Assembly: GCF_030997045.1 (NCBI RefSeq)
Contig: NZ_CP116899.1
Span: 3,062,001 to 3,126,000 of the forward strand
Reading direction: 5' to 3'
DNA: 64,000 nucleotides
DNA from: Microbulbifer sp. TB1203
Lineage (GTDB): Bacteria; Pseudomonadota; Gammaproteobacteria; Pseudomonadales; Cellvibrionaceae
Below are positions 36,361-46,344 of the stretch, in pieces. The stretch's first letter is position 1. Each line of letters opens with the position of its first letter. A program made the position numbers and the translations under genes. The notes under the pieces are model-generated. The model was not told the DNA's origin, ran no database searches, and saw only the letters and a list, made by a program, of their open reading frames with translations.

Positions 36361-36724
36361 CTAGGTCTTTCACGCTTACGTTTAACCGTGACGCTATTGA
36401 ACTTTTTCTTCCCACAAAGTAAGAGCCAACAGAGCTACTAGAAAATGCTTCCTGGATCACCCCCTCAATGTGAAGCCTAGTTATATTCAGGTTCTTAGAG
36501 TTGCCTTCTGCAACTCTAATCCCTGCAATTTCGATAGAGTATTCGGAAATAATATCCAGCACACTATTCCGCACATATTTTAATTTCTCGGGGAAATCCA
36601 AAGCTGCCGGAATTTTTAATAGCTCACTATTTATGATCTCTGACTGCTCTCCGGAGCTATCGACAACTACAAAGTTCGCCTTTTGAGGCTGTACCCTTAT
36701 CCCTAACAAATTCACTTGGAACAC
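36361..36724 (-). pseudogene. 5' part of a split small gene, possible RNase H-like fold, unknown function
   Basis: GTG at 36724 or, with better GGGAG spacing, GTG at 36715 starts the pattern VNLLGIRVQPQKANFVVVDSSG, followed by LKYVRNSVLDIISEYSIEIAGIRVAEGNSKN and LHIEGVIQEAF. A glycine-rich first hairpin, a central helix, a strand and a second helix suggest an RNase H-like fold reminiscent of DUF3010 proteins, but the typical acidic triad is not obvious. Restoring the insertion gives about 157 residues. It heads a coupled operon with the kinase and the 59-residue gene. The IS adds only a few codons before a stop, so the gene is disrupted. Confidence 0.7.
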
Positions 36725-37366
36725 GCTCCCTATTAAGTAGCCATCGTCACAGCGACGTTGGAACTTGCAGACACTTTCATACCACCACGAATCACTGCCT
36801 GCCAGCCATCCCGGATAAATTTTGATCAGAAAGAAAAGGCCGCCTATTGGCAGCTCATTATTGTGTGGCGATATCCTAGCCCTTTCACTGTAGATTGCAA
36901 TTAATGACGAGGAGCGATCGATCGCTTTTTATACAAAGTTGGATCTTCATTCGCATCAGGCCTGCATTTTCGGGGGCTCTTTTGGGGGCACATACTGACC
37001 AGACAGAGCAGAAAATACATAAATTTTCAGATAGTTATGGTTTCTTCAGTTGACGGAGGCCCAAATCCAAAGCAAAAAGCCTTAGCACCAGCCGGTCCAG
37101 GCGGCAGCCTCCAACTGTGAAACTGCGTCCATCTGCACCAGAGCGCCCAGGTCCGCGGCATCCGCCACCGCGATCAGACTGCTTTCCCCACCTCCACGTA
37201 CGCGCACAGCAGCGCCCACAGGGGCAGTGCTTCTGGTAGAACAGTGCTCGCCGGCAGGGAAGAGGATTTTCTCGGGACTGGCGATCTGTATAGCTGCAAC
37301 CATGATTGTCAATATGAGCATCAAAAGCTATCATTATGATAATCAGCGCAATGGATACGAGGTAGA
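36725..37366. other. Spacer between the kinase operon and the Xre-RES module
   Basis: No confident gene. A frame at 37082-37324 on the minus strand (PEKILFPAGEHC, GGGESSLIAVADAADLGALVQ) has some protein-like character and may be a gene remnant. A frame directly upstream of the split gene is open to about 36928 without a usual start codon. GGGGGCTCTTTTGGGGGCAC near 36972 is a short direct repeat of unknown meaning. The right end holds the Xre-RES promoter. Confidence 0.4.
37306..37341 (+). promoter_or_regulatory. Promoter/operator of the Xre-RES toxin-antitoxin pair
   Basis: TTGTCA (37306-37311), 17 bases, TATCAT (37329-37334). The -10 box is the left half of a perfect 13-bp palindrome TATCATTATGATA (37329-37341), so a bound antitoxin would block RNA polymerase. 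Autorepression by the Xre-type antitoxin is the rule in this family. Confidence 0.65.
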
Positions 37367-37369
37367 GTG

Positions 37370-37804
37370 ATGACCGCCGTCCTTAGCTATGAACAGGCCG
37401 CCGAGGTTCTGCACCAAGACCCTATCACCTTCTTGTCGCCCGCCGCCCAAGTGAAAGCCGTCCAAAAGGGGATTTCCGGGCCCGATGCCAAGAAGGTGGT
37501 ATTGAAGTCCCACATGCATAGGGTCATTCTGGAGCATGCTCTGGGGCTGACCTCATCCAATCTGAGCAGAGTCTTTCGAAGGAAGAAGCTCACCCAGTCC
37601 CAGGCGGAGGTGGTTCTGGACGTGGTTCGCTTGTGGCTTCGCGCCGCGGAGGTCTTCGGCACACAGGAGAAGGCCAACGCCTGGATGCAGAGTAAGGTGC
37701 CCGCACTGGAGGGAGCCACGCCGGCGGAGCTGATGCGGTATGCCCAGGGACGCAGAATGGTGGATGAGGCCTTGGATCGAATCGCTACCGGTGACTTTGC
37801 GTGA
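37370..37804 (+). CDS. Antitoxin, Xre/MbcA/ParS family (DUF2384)
   Basis: A 144-residue protein with an Xre-like helix-turn-helix (VILEHALGLTSSNLSRVFRRKKLTQSQAEVVLDVVR in parts, about 45-85) and the C-terminal toxin-binding DUF2384 region (AAEVFGTQEKANAWMQSKVPALEGATPAELMRYAQG in parts). ATG 37370 is preferred over the adjacent GTG 37367. Its last four bases overlap the RES gene, so both are coupled. It should neutralise the RES toxin and repress the operon. Confidence 0.93.
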   Translation: MTAVLSYEQAAEVLHQDPITFLSPAAQVKAVQKGISGPDAKKVVLKSHMHRVILEHALGLTSSNLSRVFRRKKLTQSQAEVVLDVVRLWLRAAEVFGTQEKANAWMQSKVPALEGATPAELMRYAQGRRMVDEALDRIATGDFA

Positions 37805-38283
37805 GGCTTTACCGGATAGCCCCGGAACGCTACCTGGCGGATCTCAGCGGCAAAGGCACCAGTTTCCGCCGTGGCGGCCGCTGGAATCTGCCCGGAACAC
37901 CTGTCGTGTACTTCTCTGACAGCCCGGCAACAGCCATGCTGGAAATGGGTAACTATCTGCCCAGCCCAAAGCTCATTCCCGATGATTATCGCCTCGGAGC
38001 CTATGAGGCCCCAGACTCTCTACTCACTCGCGAGATCACGGTTGAGCAGGCGAATCGCACGAACGAAAGGTGGGCCACCATACCCAGGCTGGCCGAGATA
38101 CAAAAATTAGGGGATTCGAGTCTCATGGAATGCTGCCTGCTACGCGTCCCGAGCGTGGTAGCCAAACCCTTGGGAGCCTGCACCAACCTATTGCTCAACC
38201 CGGACCACTCAGGTGCCGGCGATCTTACCCTCGTCGAATCCATACAGGATATATTTGACGACCGCCTTTTCAACGGTGAATAA
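37801..38283 (+). CDS. RES-domain toxin (NAD-degrading)
   Basis: The 160-residue protein shows the RES family: an Arg in LYRIAPERY, the GRWNLPGTPVVYFSDSPATAMLEM block with Tyr and Glu, and a late conserved Ser/Asn in ACTNLLLNPDH. RES toxins degrade NAD+ (MbcT is an NAD+ phosphorylase), depleting the cell. The GTG start at 37801 overlaps the antitoxin stop. Key residues appear intact. Confidence 0.93.
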   Translation: MRLYRIAPERYLADLSGKGTSFRRGGRWNLPGTPVVYFSDSPATAMLEMGNYLPSPKLIPDDYRLGAYEAPDSLLTREITVEQANRTNERWATIPRLAEIQKLGDSSLMECCLLRVPSVVAKPLGACTNLLLNPDHSGAGDLTLVESIQDIFDDRLFNGE

Positions 38284-38329
38284 GGCGTTCCCGTTTGTAT
38301 GGCACTGACAAGTCTGCAAGTGAGACAAC

Positions 38330-39589
38330 TCAGCCAAAGGCAAACGGATTCAGAAACTGCCTACCCCAAAGCAACTTGCGATCGACTTCTCCCAACTCTG
38401 CTTCATCACATACGGCCTTCCAGGCCCCCTCAATCACTCCCACCATATCATTAAACACGGCTGCCGCCGCCGCGGGCTCCAGTTGAAAATGCGCCGCGGC
38501 CTCAACGCAGGCGCTGCGGCAGCTCATCCGGTTTCCGCCGGATATTTCCATCGCCTGGGAGGCCTCCTGGCCCGTGCGGGACTGCGGGCAGATATCGTAG
38601 GCGGGGGTGAGCTGCAGCGACTTGCCGTCCCAGAAGGCGGCGTGGTTCCTGGCGTGGTCGTCGGTGTTGCCGCAGAGAATATTGAAGCACAGGCGGCGGT
38701 ACAGTTCGCGCAACGTTTCCTTCGGGTTGTCGAATCGGTGACGGACGATCTCGGCGAGATCGGCGTAGCTGGCGTAGCGGGCGCGCATGGCGTCAAGGCC
38801 CAGCAGGGTCAGGGCGGAAATCATTATTTTACGGGTCCACCCCGCCGGGGTTTTCTCCCGGTCGAACCGCTCGACCAGCAACACCTCCCTGTTTACAGCT
38901 TTCACCAGCTTCACCTTTGCGGTGGTAATTCCAGCCAGGGCGGCCAGGCGCATGGCGATATATTCCGCCTTGATCACGTTGTAGAGATCACTGGTGGATG
39001 AGAACTTGGCGATATACTTGCCGCTTTCATCCTGTATCAGCACCTTTGGCCTGGCGCCCCCGATGGAACTGCCGTGAAAAAGTGCCTGGTCCAATGGGCT
39101 GGAAAGTGGAATTCCCTGTTCGACCTTGTGCGCGGATTCCATCAGTTCTTCCAAGGGAGCGCCATCCGCGGTCCGCGGCAGGTACTCCGAGGGGGACGCC
39201 TGAAAGTCCAGAGCCCCGATCCGGTCCGAACCGGACTCCAGTAGATAGGCCAGAAGCCCCAATTCCGCGGTGTCGGCTCCGGCTCCCCTGGCGCCCATCA
39301 GTTTGTTCAGAATAACCCGCTGGCCCCAGGCATCCGGTGCGGCATCGCGGATGCACCCGGGTTCGCGGAGATCGTCCTGAAGCGAGATTCGCCCCGCTTT
39401 GAGCGGCAGCTCGGGCAGGTAGATCGGTATTGCGGACACCGGATCGTCGGCGCGGTCCAGGTAGCTCCGGCCGTAGTTGAAGTGCACCAGGCCGCGATCC
39501 GCTTCCAGCTTCCCGGCAACAACGGGCTCGGTCTGCCCCGGCAGCCAGATCCATACATAGGCTTCCCGGTAGCGCCTTTCAGAATTCAT
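38330..39589 (-). CDS. hipA: HipA-type Ser/Thr kinase toxin
   Basis: From ATG 39589 (within the hipB end) the 419-residue protein has the HipA N-terminal subdomain, a Gly-rich loop SSIGGARPK (about 174-182), the catalytic GNTDDHARNHAAFW (D310/D311) and the metal-binding YDIC at 331-334. HipA of E. coli phosphorylates glutamyl-tRNA synthetase and induces dormancy; HipB holds it inactive. All catalytic positions are present. It overlaps hipB by 11 bases. The longer upstream frame to 39688 runs inside hipB and is not used. Confidence 0.95.
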   Translation of the reverse strand: MNSERRYREAYVWIWLPGQTEPVVAGKLEADRGLVHFNYGRSYLDRADDPVSAIPIYLPELPLKAGRISLQDDLREPGCIRDAAPDAWGQRVILNKLMGARGAGADTAELGLLAYLLESGSDRIGALDFQASPSEYLPRTADGAPLEELMESAHKVEQGIPLSSPLDQALFHGSSIGGARPKVLIQDESGKYIAKFSSTSDLYNVIKAEYIAMRLAALAGITTAKVKLVKAVNREVLLVERFDREKTPAGWTRKIMISALTLLGLDAMRARYASYADLAEIVRHRFDNPKETLRELYRRLCFNILCGNTDDHARNHAAFWDGKSLQLTPAYDICPQSRTGQEASQAMEISGGNRMSCRSACVEAAAHFQLEPAAAAAVFNDMVGVIEGAWKAVCDEAELGEVDRKLLWGRQFLNPFAFG

Positions 39590-39935
39590 CGTCGATCTTC
39601 CTGGCCGGCCTGCGCGCGGCCTTGGGGAGCAGAGCGAGACGGGCCCGGGCCTGGCGGGCATAGTTGTCCAGGGTGCGCTCGTCCGCATCGAAGAGCGCCA
39701 CCCCCAAAATGTCGGCCGCCTCGAAGGCGGCGCCTATCTCGCATTTCATATCTCCCTTTTCGATCCGCTGCAGCAGTCCGCGGGAAATACCTATCCTGTC
39801 GGCCAGTTCCTGGGCGGGGATTTTGCGTTCGATCCGAGCCGCCCGGATCAATTCGCCGAGCAGAGCGACCGCGGCCTGACTGTGCTTGGAATAGGTCCTG
39901 GGGCTGGATTTCGGCATGAGTAATGCTCCATACAT
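39579..39935 (-). CDS. hipB: HipB-type antitoxin, Xre-family repressor
   Basis: The 118-residue protein contains an Xre helix-turn-helix (LIRAARIERKIPAQELADRIGISRGLLQRIEKGD in parts, about 28-62) and a basic C-terminal tail (LPKAARRPARKIDDEF). ATG 39935 or 39917 may be the start. It precedes hipA with an overlap, the usual antitoxin-first order. Its operator is probably in the AT-rich region upstream. Confidence 0.92.
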   Translation of the reverse strand: MYGALLMPKSSPRTYSKHSQAAVALLGELIRAARIERKIPAQELADRIGISRGLLQRIEKGDMKCEIGAAFEAADILGVALFDADERTLDNYARQARARLALLPKAARRPARKIDDEF

Positions 39936-40009
39936 AATTCATGAACCCTTTTTACGCTCTATAGATGGAACACTAATATCCATTTCAACGACTGTAAAGC
40001 TTTCTGGCT

Positions 40010-40048
40010 TATATGTAGATCATATATCCCTTTAATGATCTACATATA
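40010..40048. promoter_or_regulatory. Perfect 14-bp inverted repeat between hipB and betT
   Basis: TATATGTAGATCAT (40010-40023) and ATGATCTACATATA (40035-40048) are perfect complements 11 bases apart. The site lies 75 bases upstream of hipB and 90 bases upstream of betT, so it could be the HipB operator, or a betT control site. The absence of a G+C stem and T-run argues against a terminator. Confidence 0.65.
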
Positions 40049-40136
40049 GTGCACAACAAGGCTGAAGAATGACCCGTTATTTCCAGTCGTCTATCCTATG
40101 AGCGTCCATCAACGGATCACGGCAAAGGAATGTGCC

Positions 40137-42203
40137 ATGCACGCCGAGAAGTCCTCACCAGAGACGTCCAAAGCCACAGAAGAAGAAGCCCATATCAAGC
40201 CGCTGGTGTTCTACGGCTCGGTGATCGGCATAGTGCTCTTCTCCCTCTGGGTCATGTTTTTTACCGAGCAGGCCAACGAGGTGATCGGCCTGGTGCTGTC
40301 GTGGATTTCCAGCAGCTTCGGCTGGTTCTATTTTCTCGCGGTGGTGGCCTACCTGGTGTTCGTGATCGTGGTGGCGGTGTCCAAGTTTGGCGATATCAAG
40401 CTGGGGCCGGACCACGCGGAGCCGGAGTTCAATGTGGTCACCTGGGCGGCGATGCTGTTCGCCGCCGGTATCGGCATCGATCTCATCTTCTACTGCATCG
40501 TGGAGCCGGTGACCCAATTCCTGACGCCCCCGGAGATGGAGGGTGGTACCGTGGAAGCGGCGCGCCACGCGATGGAGCTGACCCTCCTGCACTGGGGGTT
40601 GTCCGGCTGGGGGGTCTACACCCTGGTGGGTATGGCACTGGCCTTTTTCAGCTACCGCCACGGGCTGCCGCTCACCATCCGCTCCGCGCTCTATCCGCTG
40701 TTCGGCAAGCGGATCTACGGGTCGGTGGGCAACGCGGTGGATATCGCCGCGGTGCTGGGCACGGTGTTCGGGGTGGCCACCAGCCTGGGCATCGGCATTA
40801 TCCAGCTCAACTTCGGCCTCAATTATATGTTCGGCATCCCGGAGGGCACCGCCACCCAGGCGGCGCTGGCGGTGATGATTGTGCTGTTTTCCGCCATTTC
40901 CGCCGCCACCGGGGTGGAGCGGGGTATCCGCCGCCTGTCGGAGTTCAATATGCTGCTGGCGGTGCTGCTGATGCTGTTCGTGCTGGTCAGCGGCAAGACC
41001 CGCTTCCTGCTCGACGCATTTGTCACCAACCTGGGGGACTACCTGCAGCATTTCGTGCAGCTCTCCTTCAACACCTACGCCTTCGACCCGCCCACCGACT
41101 GGCTGAACGCCTGGACGGTGTTCTTCTGGGCCTGGTGGATCGCCTGGGGGCCCTTTGTGGGGCTCTTCCTTGCGCGGATATCCCGCGGGCGCACCATCCG
41201 CGCCTTTGTCGCCGGCACCCTGATACTGCCATTCACCTTTATGGCCGCGTGGATGGCGATCATGGGCAACTCGGCGATCGACATGGTGATGGGCGGCGCC
41301 ACCGCGTTCGGCGAGCAGGCGATAGCTCGCCCGGGCTCGGCGATCTATCTTTTCCTGGAACAGTTGCCCTGGGTGCTGATTACTACGATTTCAGTCACCA
41401 TCCTGTCCATTGTGTTTTTCGTCACCTCCGGGGATTCCGGTTCGTTGGTACTGTCCAACCTCACCAGCCGCCTAAAGGACCCGAACCACGACGCGCCGCC
41501 GTGGATGCGCATCGTCTGGGCAGCGATCATCGGCATAGTGACCGTGGCTCTGCTGATGGCCGACGGGCTGGTAGCGCTGCAGAGCGCGGTGGTGATCATG
41601 GGCCTGCCATTCGCCATTGTGCTGATCCTGATCATGCTCAGCCTGTACAGGGCGTTGAGTCTGGAGGGGCTGAAATCCGCCAGCATGCAGGAGGCCCTCT
41701 CCGGCCATCTATCGGGCCGCACCATCTCCCGGGAAGGCCCCAGCAACTGGGCCCAGCGGCTGTCGCGGGCGATAAGCTGCCCAACCCTGAAGCAAGTGGA
41801 GCAGTACATCCAGCGCGAAGTGCAGCCGGCCTTCGAGGCGGTAAAGGAGGAACTCACCGAAAAAGGCTATCCCGTCCGGATCAGCGGCGGAACCGGTGAC
41901 GATTTGCATCTGAAACTGGACGTGGACCTGGGAGAGGAGGTGGATTTCACCTATCAGGTGTGGCCGCGTCAATGCTCCATGCCCGCCTTTACCCTGCTCG
42001 CGGAGAAACCGCGCTCCAGCTACTACCGACTGGAGCCGCACCTGCGAGAGGGCGGCCTCACCTACAACCTTATGGGTTACACCAGAGACCAGGTCATCGG
42101 CGATATCGTCGATCACTTCGAAGCCCATCTGCAGTATCTGTATACGCGCCGCGAGAGGGCCACCCGCACGCCGGGGGAAGAGGGCCAACCCGGCCCGACA
42201 TAG
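40137..42203 (+). CDS. betT: Choline/betaine transporter, BCCT family (BetT-like)
   Basis: From ATG 40137 (AAGGA seven bases upstream; the 40098 ATG has none) the 688-residue protein has 12 membrane helices and the BCCT motif region WTVFFWAWWIAWGPFVGLFLARISRGRTIR in parts, with the aromatic choline-binding box. A C-terminal cytoplasmic domain of about 170 residues (from about 520) is of the length seen in BetT, where it senses osmotic stress. The gene is followed by the choline dehydrogenase gene after 10 bases, so uptake and oxidation are co-expressed. No betI repressor gene is adjacent. Confidence 0.94.
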   Translation: MHAEKSSPETSKATEEEAHIKPLVFYGSVIGIVLFSLWVMFFTEQANEVIGLVLSWISSSFGWFYFLAVVAYLVFVIVVAVSKFGDIKLGPDHAEPEFNVVTWAAMLFAAGIGIDLIFYCIVEPVTQFLTPPEMEGGTVEAARHAMELTLLHWGLSGWGVYTLVGMALAFFSYRHGLPLTIRSALYPLFGKRIYGSVGNAVDIAAVLGTVFGVATSLGIGIIQLNFGLNYMFGIPEGTATQAALAVMIVLFSAISAATGVERGIRRLSEFNMLLAVLLMLFVLVSGKTRFLLDAFVTNLGDYLQHFVQLSFNTYAFDPPTDWLNAWTVFFWAWWIAWGPFVGLFLARISRGRTIRAFVAGTLILPFTFMAAWMAIMGNSAIDMVMGGATAFGEQAIARPGSAIYLFLEQLPWVLITTISVTILSIVFFVTSGDSGSLVLSNLTSRLKDPNHDAPPWMRIVWAAIIGIVTVALLMADGLVALQSAVVIMGLPFAIVLILIMLSLYRALSLEGLKSASMQEALSGHLSGRTISREGPSNWAQRLSRAISCPTLKQVEQYIQREVQPAFEAVKEELTEKGYPVRISGGTGDDLHLKLDVDLGEEVDFTYQVWPRQCSMPAFTLLAEKPRSSYYRLEPHLREGGLTYNLMGYTRDQVIGDIVDHFEAHLQYLYTRRERATRTPGEEGQPGPT

Positions 42204-42213
42204 GAAACCGGTA

Positions 42214-43911
42214 ATGAACGCAATCCGTTTCGACCACGCATTCGACTACGTCATCGTCGGCGCCGGTTCCGCCGGTGCGGTGCTCGCCAACCGCCTCAGT
42301 GAAGACGGCAAAAATACCGTGCTGCTGCTGGAGTTCGGCGGCAAGGACAATTCCATCTATATCCAAATGCCCACGGCATTTTCCATTCCGTTGAATATGC
42401 CGCGCTTCGACTGGGGTTTTTACAGCGAACCGGAGCCCGGCCTGCACGGGCGTCGCATCCACCAGGCCCGCGGCAAGGTAATCGGCGGCTCCTCTTCCAT
42501 CAATGGCATGGTGTACGTGCGCGGCTGCGCGGGGGATTTCGAAGAGTGGGTGGAACAGGGTGCGACCGGCTGGGGCTATGCGGACGTGCTGCCCTATTTC
42601 AAACGCGCCGAGGACTGCGTTTACGGCGCCGACGAATACCGCGGCACAGAGGGGCCGCTGACCATCTGCAACGGTAACAATATGAAAAATCGGCTGTACC
42701 GCGCCTTTATCGAGGCGGGTGAGCAGGCGGGCTACGGCTTTACCGAGGATTACAACGGCTACCGCCAGGAGGGCTTCGGGCGCATGGATATGACCGTGCG
42801 CAACGGCGTGCGCTGCTCCACCGCGCTGGCGTATTTAAAGCCCGCCTACTCGCGCAAAAATCTCGAACTGAAAATGCATGCGCTCACCACCCGGGTGATC
42901 ATGCAGGGGAAAAAAGCCCTGGGCGTGGAATACCGTCAGGGCAGTAAAACTTTCAGGGCAAAGGCGGAAAAAGAAGTCATCCTCTCCGCCAGCTCATTCA
43001 ACTCCCCAAAACTGCTGATGCTCTCCGGCATAGGGCCGGCGGAGCATTTAAAGGAGCACAGCATCGAGGTGGTACAGGACCTGCCCGGGGTGGGCCAGAA
43101 CCTGCAGGATCACCTGGAATGCTGGGTGCAGCAGAAGTGCACGCAGAAAATCACCCTGAACGGCTGGCTTAATCCACTGGCCAAGGCCTGGATCGGCGCC
43201 AACTGGCTGTTCTTCAAGCGCGGACTCGGCACTTCCAACCACTTCGAATCCAACGGCTATATCCGCAGCCGCGCCGGACTCAAGTACCCGGATATCCAGT
43301 ATCATTTTCTCGCTGGCGCCATCGCCTACGACGGTTCCAGCGCGGTCAAGGGACACGGCTTCCAGGTGCACCTGGGGGCGAACAAACCCCTGAGCCGCGG
43401 CTGGGTAAAACTGAAATCCACCAGTCCGGAGGAGCCGCCGGAGATGGTGTTCAACTATTTTTCCCACGAAGAGGACAAGCGGGCCTTCCGCGCCGGCCTG
43501 CATTTCACCCGCGAGATTTTCGCGCAAAAGGCCATGGACCCCTACCGCGGCCGCGAAATATCCCCCGGGCCGGAGGTGCAGAGCGACGACGAAATTGACA
43601 ACTGGCTGGCGGAGAGCTGCGAAACCGCCTACCACCCAGCCGGCAGCTGCCGCATGGGCACCGACGACATGGCAGTGGTGGACCCGGAGTGCCGGGTGCG
43701 CGGGGTGGAAAACCTGCGCGTGGTGGATTCCTCCATCATGCCCACGCTGACCAACGGCAATATCAATGCACCGACGATTATGATCGCGGAGAAAGCGGCG
43801 GATCATATTCTGGGGAAAAAGTTACTGGAGCCTTCTTCCGCGGAGAGCTATGTGGCAGAGAATTGGGAAAATACCCAGAGAGAAAGGGAACCGGATCGGT
43901 CGCCGAAGTAA
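42214..43911 (+). CDS. betA: Choline dehydrogenase
   Basis: A 565-residue GMC-family flavoprotein that oxidises choline to betaine aldehyde (and on to betaine) at the membrane. The FAD-binding DYVIVGAGSAGAVLANRLSE is at residues 9-28, the GMC signature RGKVIGGSSSINGMVYVRG near 85, and the active-site His in ETAYHPAGSCRMG with Asn in NGNINAPTIMIAEKAAD. Length equals E. coli BetA (556). It converges with betB. Confidence 0.96.
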   Translation: MNAIRFDHAFDYVIVGAGSAGAVLANRLSEDGKNTVLLLEFGGKDNSIYIQMPTAFSIPLNMPRFDWGFYSEPEPGLHGRRIHQARGKVIGGSSSINGMVYVRGCAGDFEEWVEQGATGWGYADVLPYFKRAEDCVYGADEYRGTEGPLTICNGNNMKNRLYRAFIEAGEQAGYGFTEDYNGYRQEGFGRMDMTVRNGVRCSTALAYLKPAYSRKNLELKMHALTTRVIMQGKKALGVEYRQGSKTFRAKAEKEVILSASSFNSPKLLMLSGIGPAEHLKEHSIEVVQDLPGVGQNLQDHLECWVQQKCTQKITLNGWLNPLAKAWIGANWLFFKRGLGTSNHFESNGYIRSRAGLKYPDIQYHFLAGAIAYDGSSAVKGHGFQVHLGANKPLSRGWVKLKSTSPEEPPEMVFNYFSHEEDKRAFRAGLHFTREIFAQKAMDPYRGREISPGPEVQSDDEIDNWLAESCETAYHPAGSCRMGTDDMAVVDPECRVRGVENLRVVDSSIMPTLTNGNINAPTIMIAEKAADHILGKKLLEPSSAESYVAENWENTQREREPDRSPK

Positions 43912-43929
43912 ATTAATTTCGAAGATTTT

Positions 43930-44040
43930 GTAGGAGTGGCGGGGCGGCCATCCGCCGCTGGCCGCGATCGGAATAACCGGCGAAGACCGAACCTTTATTC
44001 AGGCGGGCCTCCGGCCCGCTTGCGGAGCTGGAGCTCCGCG
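43930..44040. repeat. Degenerate REP-like copy and two hairpins between betA and betB
   Basis: TGTAGGAGTGGCGGGGCGG and TGGCCGCGATCGG (43930-43970) belong to the TAGGAGCGGC repeat family. GCGGGCCTCCGGCCCGC (44003-44019) and GCGGAGCTGGAGCTCCGC (44022-44039) are compact hairpins that may serve as a two-way terminator for the convergent genes; neither has a T-run. Confidence 0.55.
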
Positions 44041-44065
44041 TTCCCGGGACATCCACGCACCCGTT

Positions 44066-44095
44066 CATTCCGCATTCCGCATTCCGCATTCCGCA

Positions 44096-44097
<2 letters not shown>
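44066..44097. repeat. Tandem 7-bp repeat (CATTCCG)x4.5 at the betB stop codon
   Basis: Four full copies of CATTCCG and a further CATT end at 44097, overlapping the first two bases (on the plus strand) of the betB stop codon at 44096-44098. Slippage here could change the 3' end of betB mRNA. Confidence 0.85.
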
Positions 44098-45559
<1,462 letters not shown>

Positions 45560-45610
45560 ATCAGTGATGTCTCATACTACTCCTTGTTGGTATCGCAGCC
45601 GCCACACCCG

Positions 45611-46150
45611 TCAGTGTCGAATTACAGGGCCCTCGCGACTGGCTTCGAACAGGAACCAGGCGCGCTCTTCGGCCTGGTCGATCAGTTCTTCCAACAAATT
45701 GTTGGTGCCCAGGTCCCGGTGCTCGTCGCACAATTCGTGGGTCTCGCGCAGGCGCTCGGCCAGCGTCAGGTTGTCTTCGCGCAACTCCGCAAGCATGTCC
45801 TGCGGATCGACAAAGTCCGCGTCATTGTCCGAGGACCGCTGCAGCTTGGCGATGTGGCCAATGGAGCGCAGGGTGGTGCCACCGAGCTTGCGCACGCGCT
45901 CGGCCAACTCGTCTGTCGTCTCCAGAATCTCCCCCGCCTGCTCATCGAACAGCAAGTGATAGTCCCGGAAATGGGGACCGCTTACATGCCAGTGGAAATT
46001 CTTTGTCTTCATATAGAGGGCGAAGGTGTCGGCGAGCAGGGCATTGACTGCCGCGGAAATATCCTCTCTTGCGTTCTCACCCAGGGCGGTGGGGGTTTTG
46101 AGCTGCGGGGGCTCTTTCCGGTGCACTTCTCTCTTGGCGGCCTTGGTCAT
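45611..46150 (-). CDS. dps: Dps family DNA-binding/iron-storage protein
   Basis: The 179-residue protein has the Dps/ferritin four-helix pattern with ferroxidase ligands KTKNFHWHVSGPHFRDYHLLFDEQAGEI in parts (two His, Asp, Glu at the dimer interface). A basic N-terminal extension (TKAAKREVHRKEPPQLK) could bind DNA. Such dodecamers sequester iron and protect DNA from peroxide. It lies 51 bases upstream of betB in the same direction, so co-transcription is possible. Confidence 0.93.
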   Translation of the reverse strand: MTKAAKREVHRKEPPQLKTPTALGENAREDISAAVNALLADTFALYMKTKNFHWHVSGPHFRDYHLLFDEQAGEILETTDELAERVRKLGGTTLRSIGHIAKLQRSSDNDADFVDPQDMLAELREDNLTLAERLRETHELCDEHRDLGTNNLLEELIDQAEERAWFLFEASREGPVIRH

Positions 46151-46344
46151 GGTCTACCTCTCTCGGAACTACTGGTCAATCGGTGTCAATCGGTAAGGTA
46201 CCGGGCGAAAAATACGCCACTCTACGAAGACTAGACGTCAGATTCCGTTTGTGCCATTGGCGCGAAAATCAACCTATTACCGTGCACCAGCGCGCAACTC
46301 TCTCAGCTTTCCTGCCAATTTGCATATTCCTTCCAATAACAGAC

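Noticed and set aside
37082..37324. 80-residue minus-strand frame upstream of the Xre antitoxin gene
   Set aside because: Some protein-like segments but no ribosome site or recognised family; noted only in the spacer entry.
40130..41899. 589-residue alternative-frame reading inside betT
   Set aside because: Arg/Gly/His-rich frame-shifted product of a high-GC membrane protein gene.
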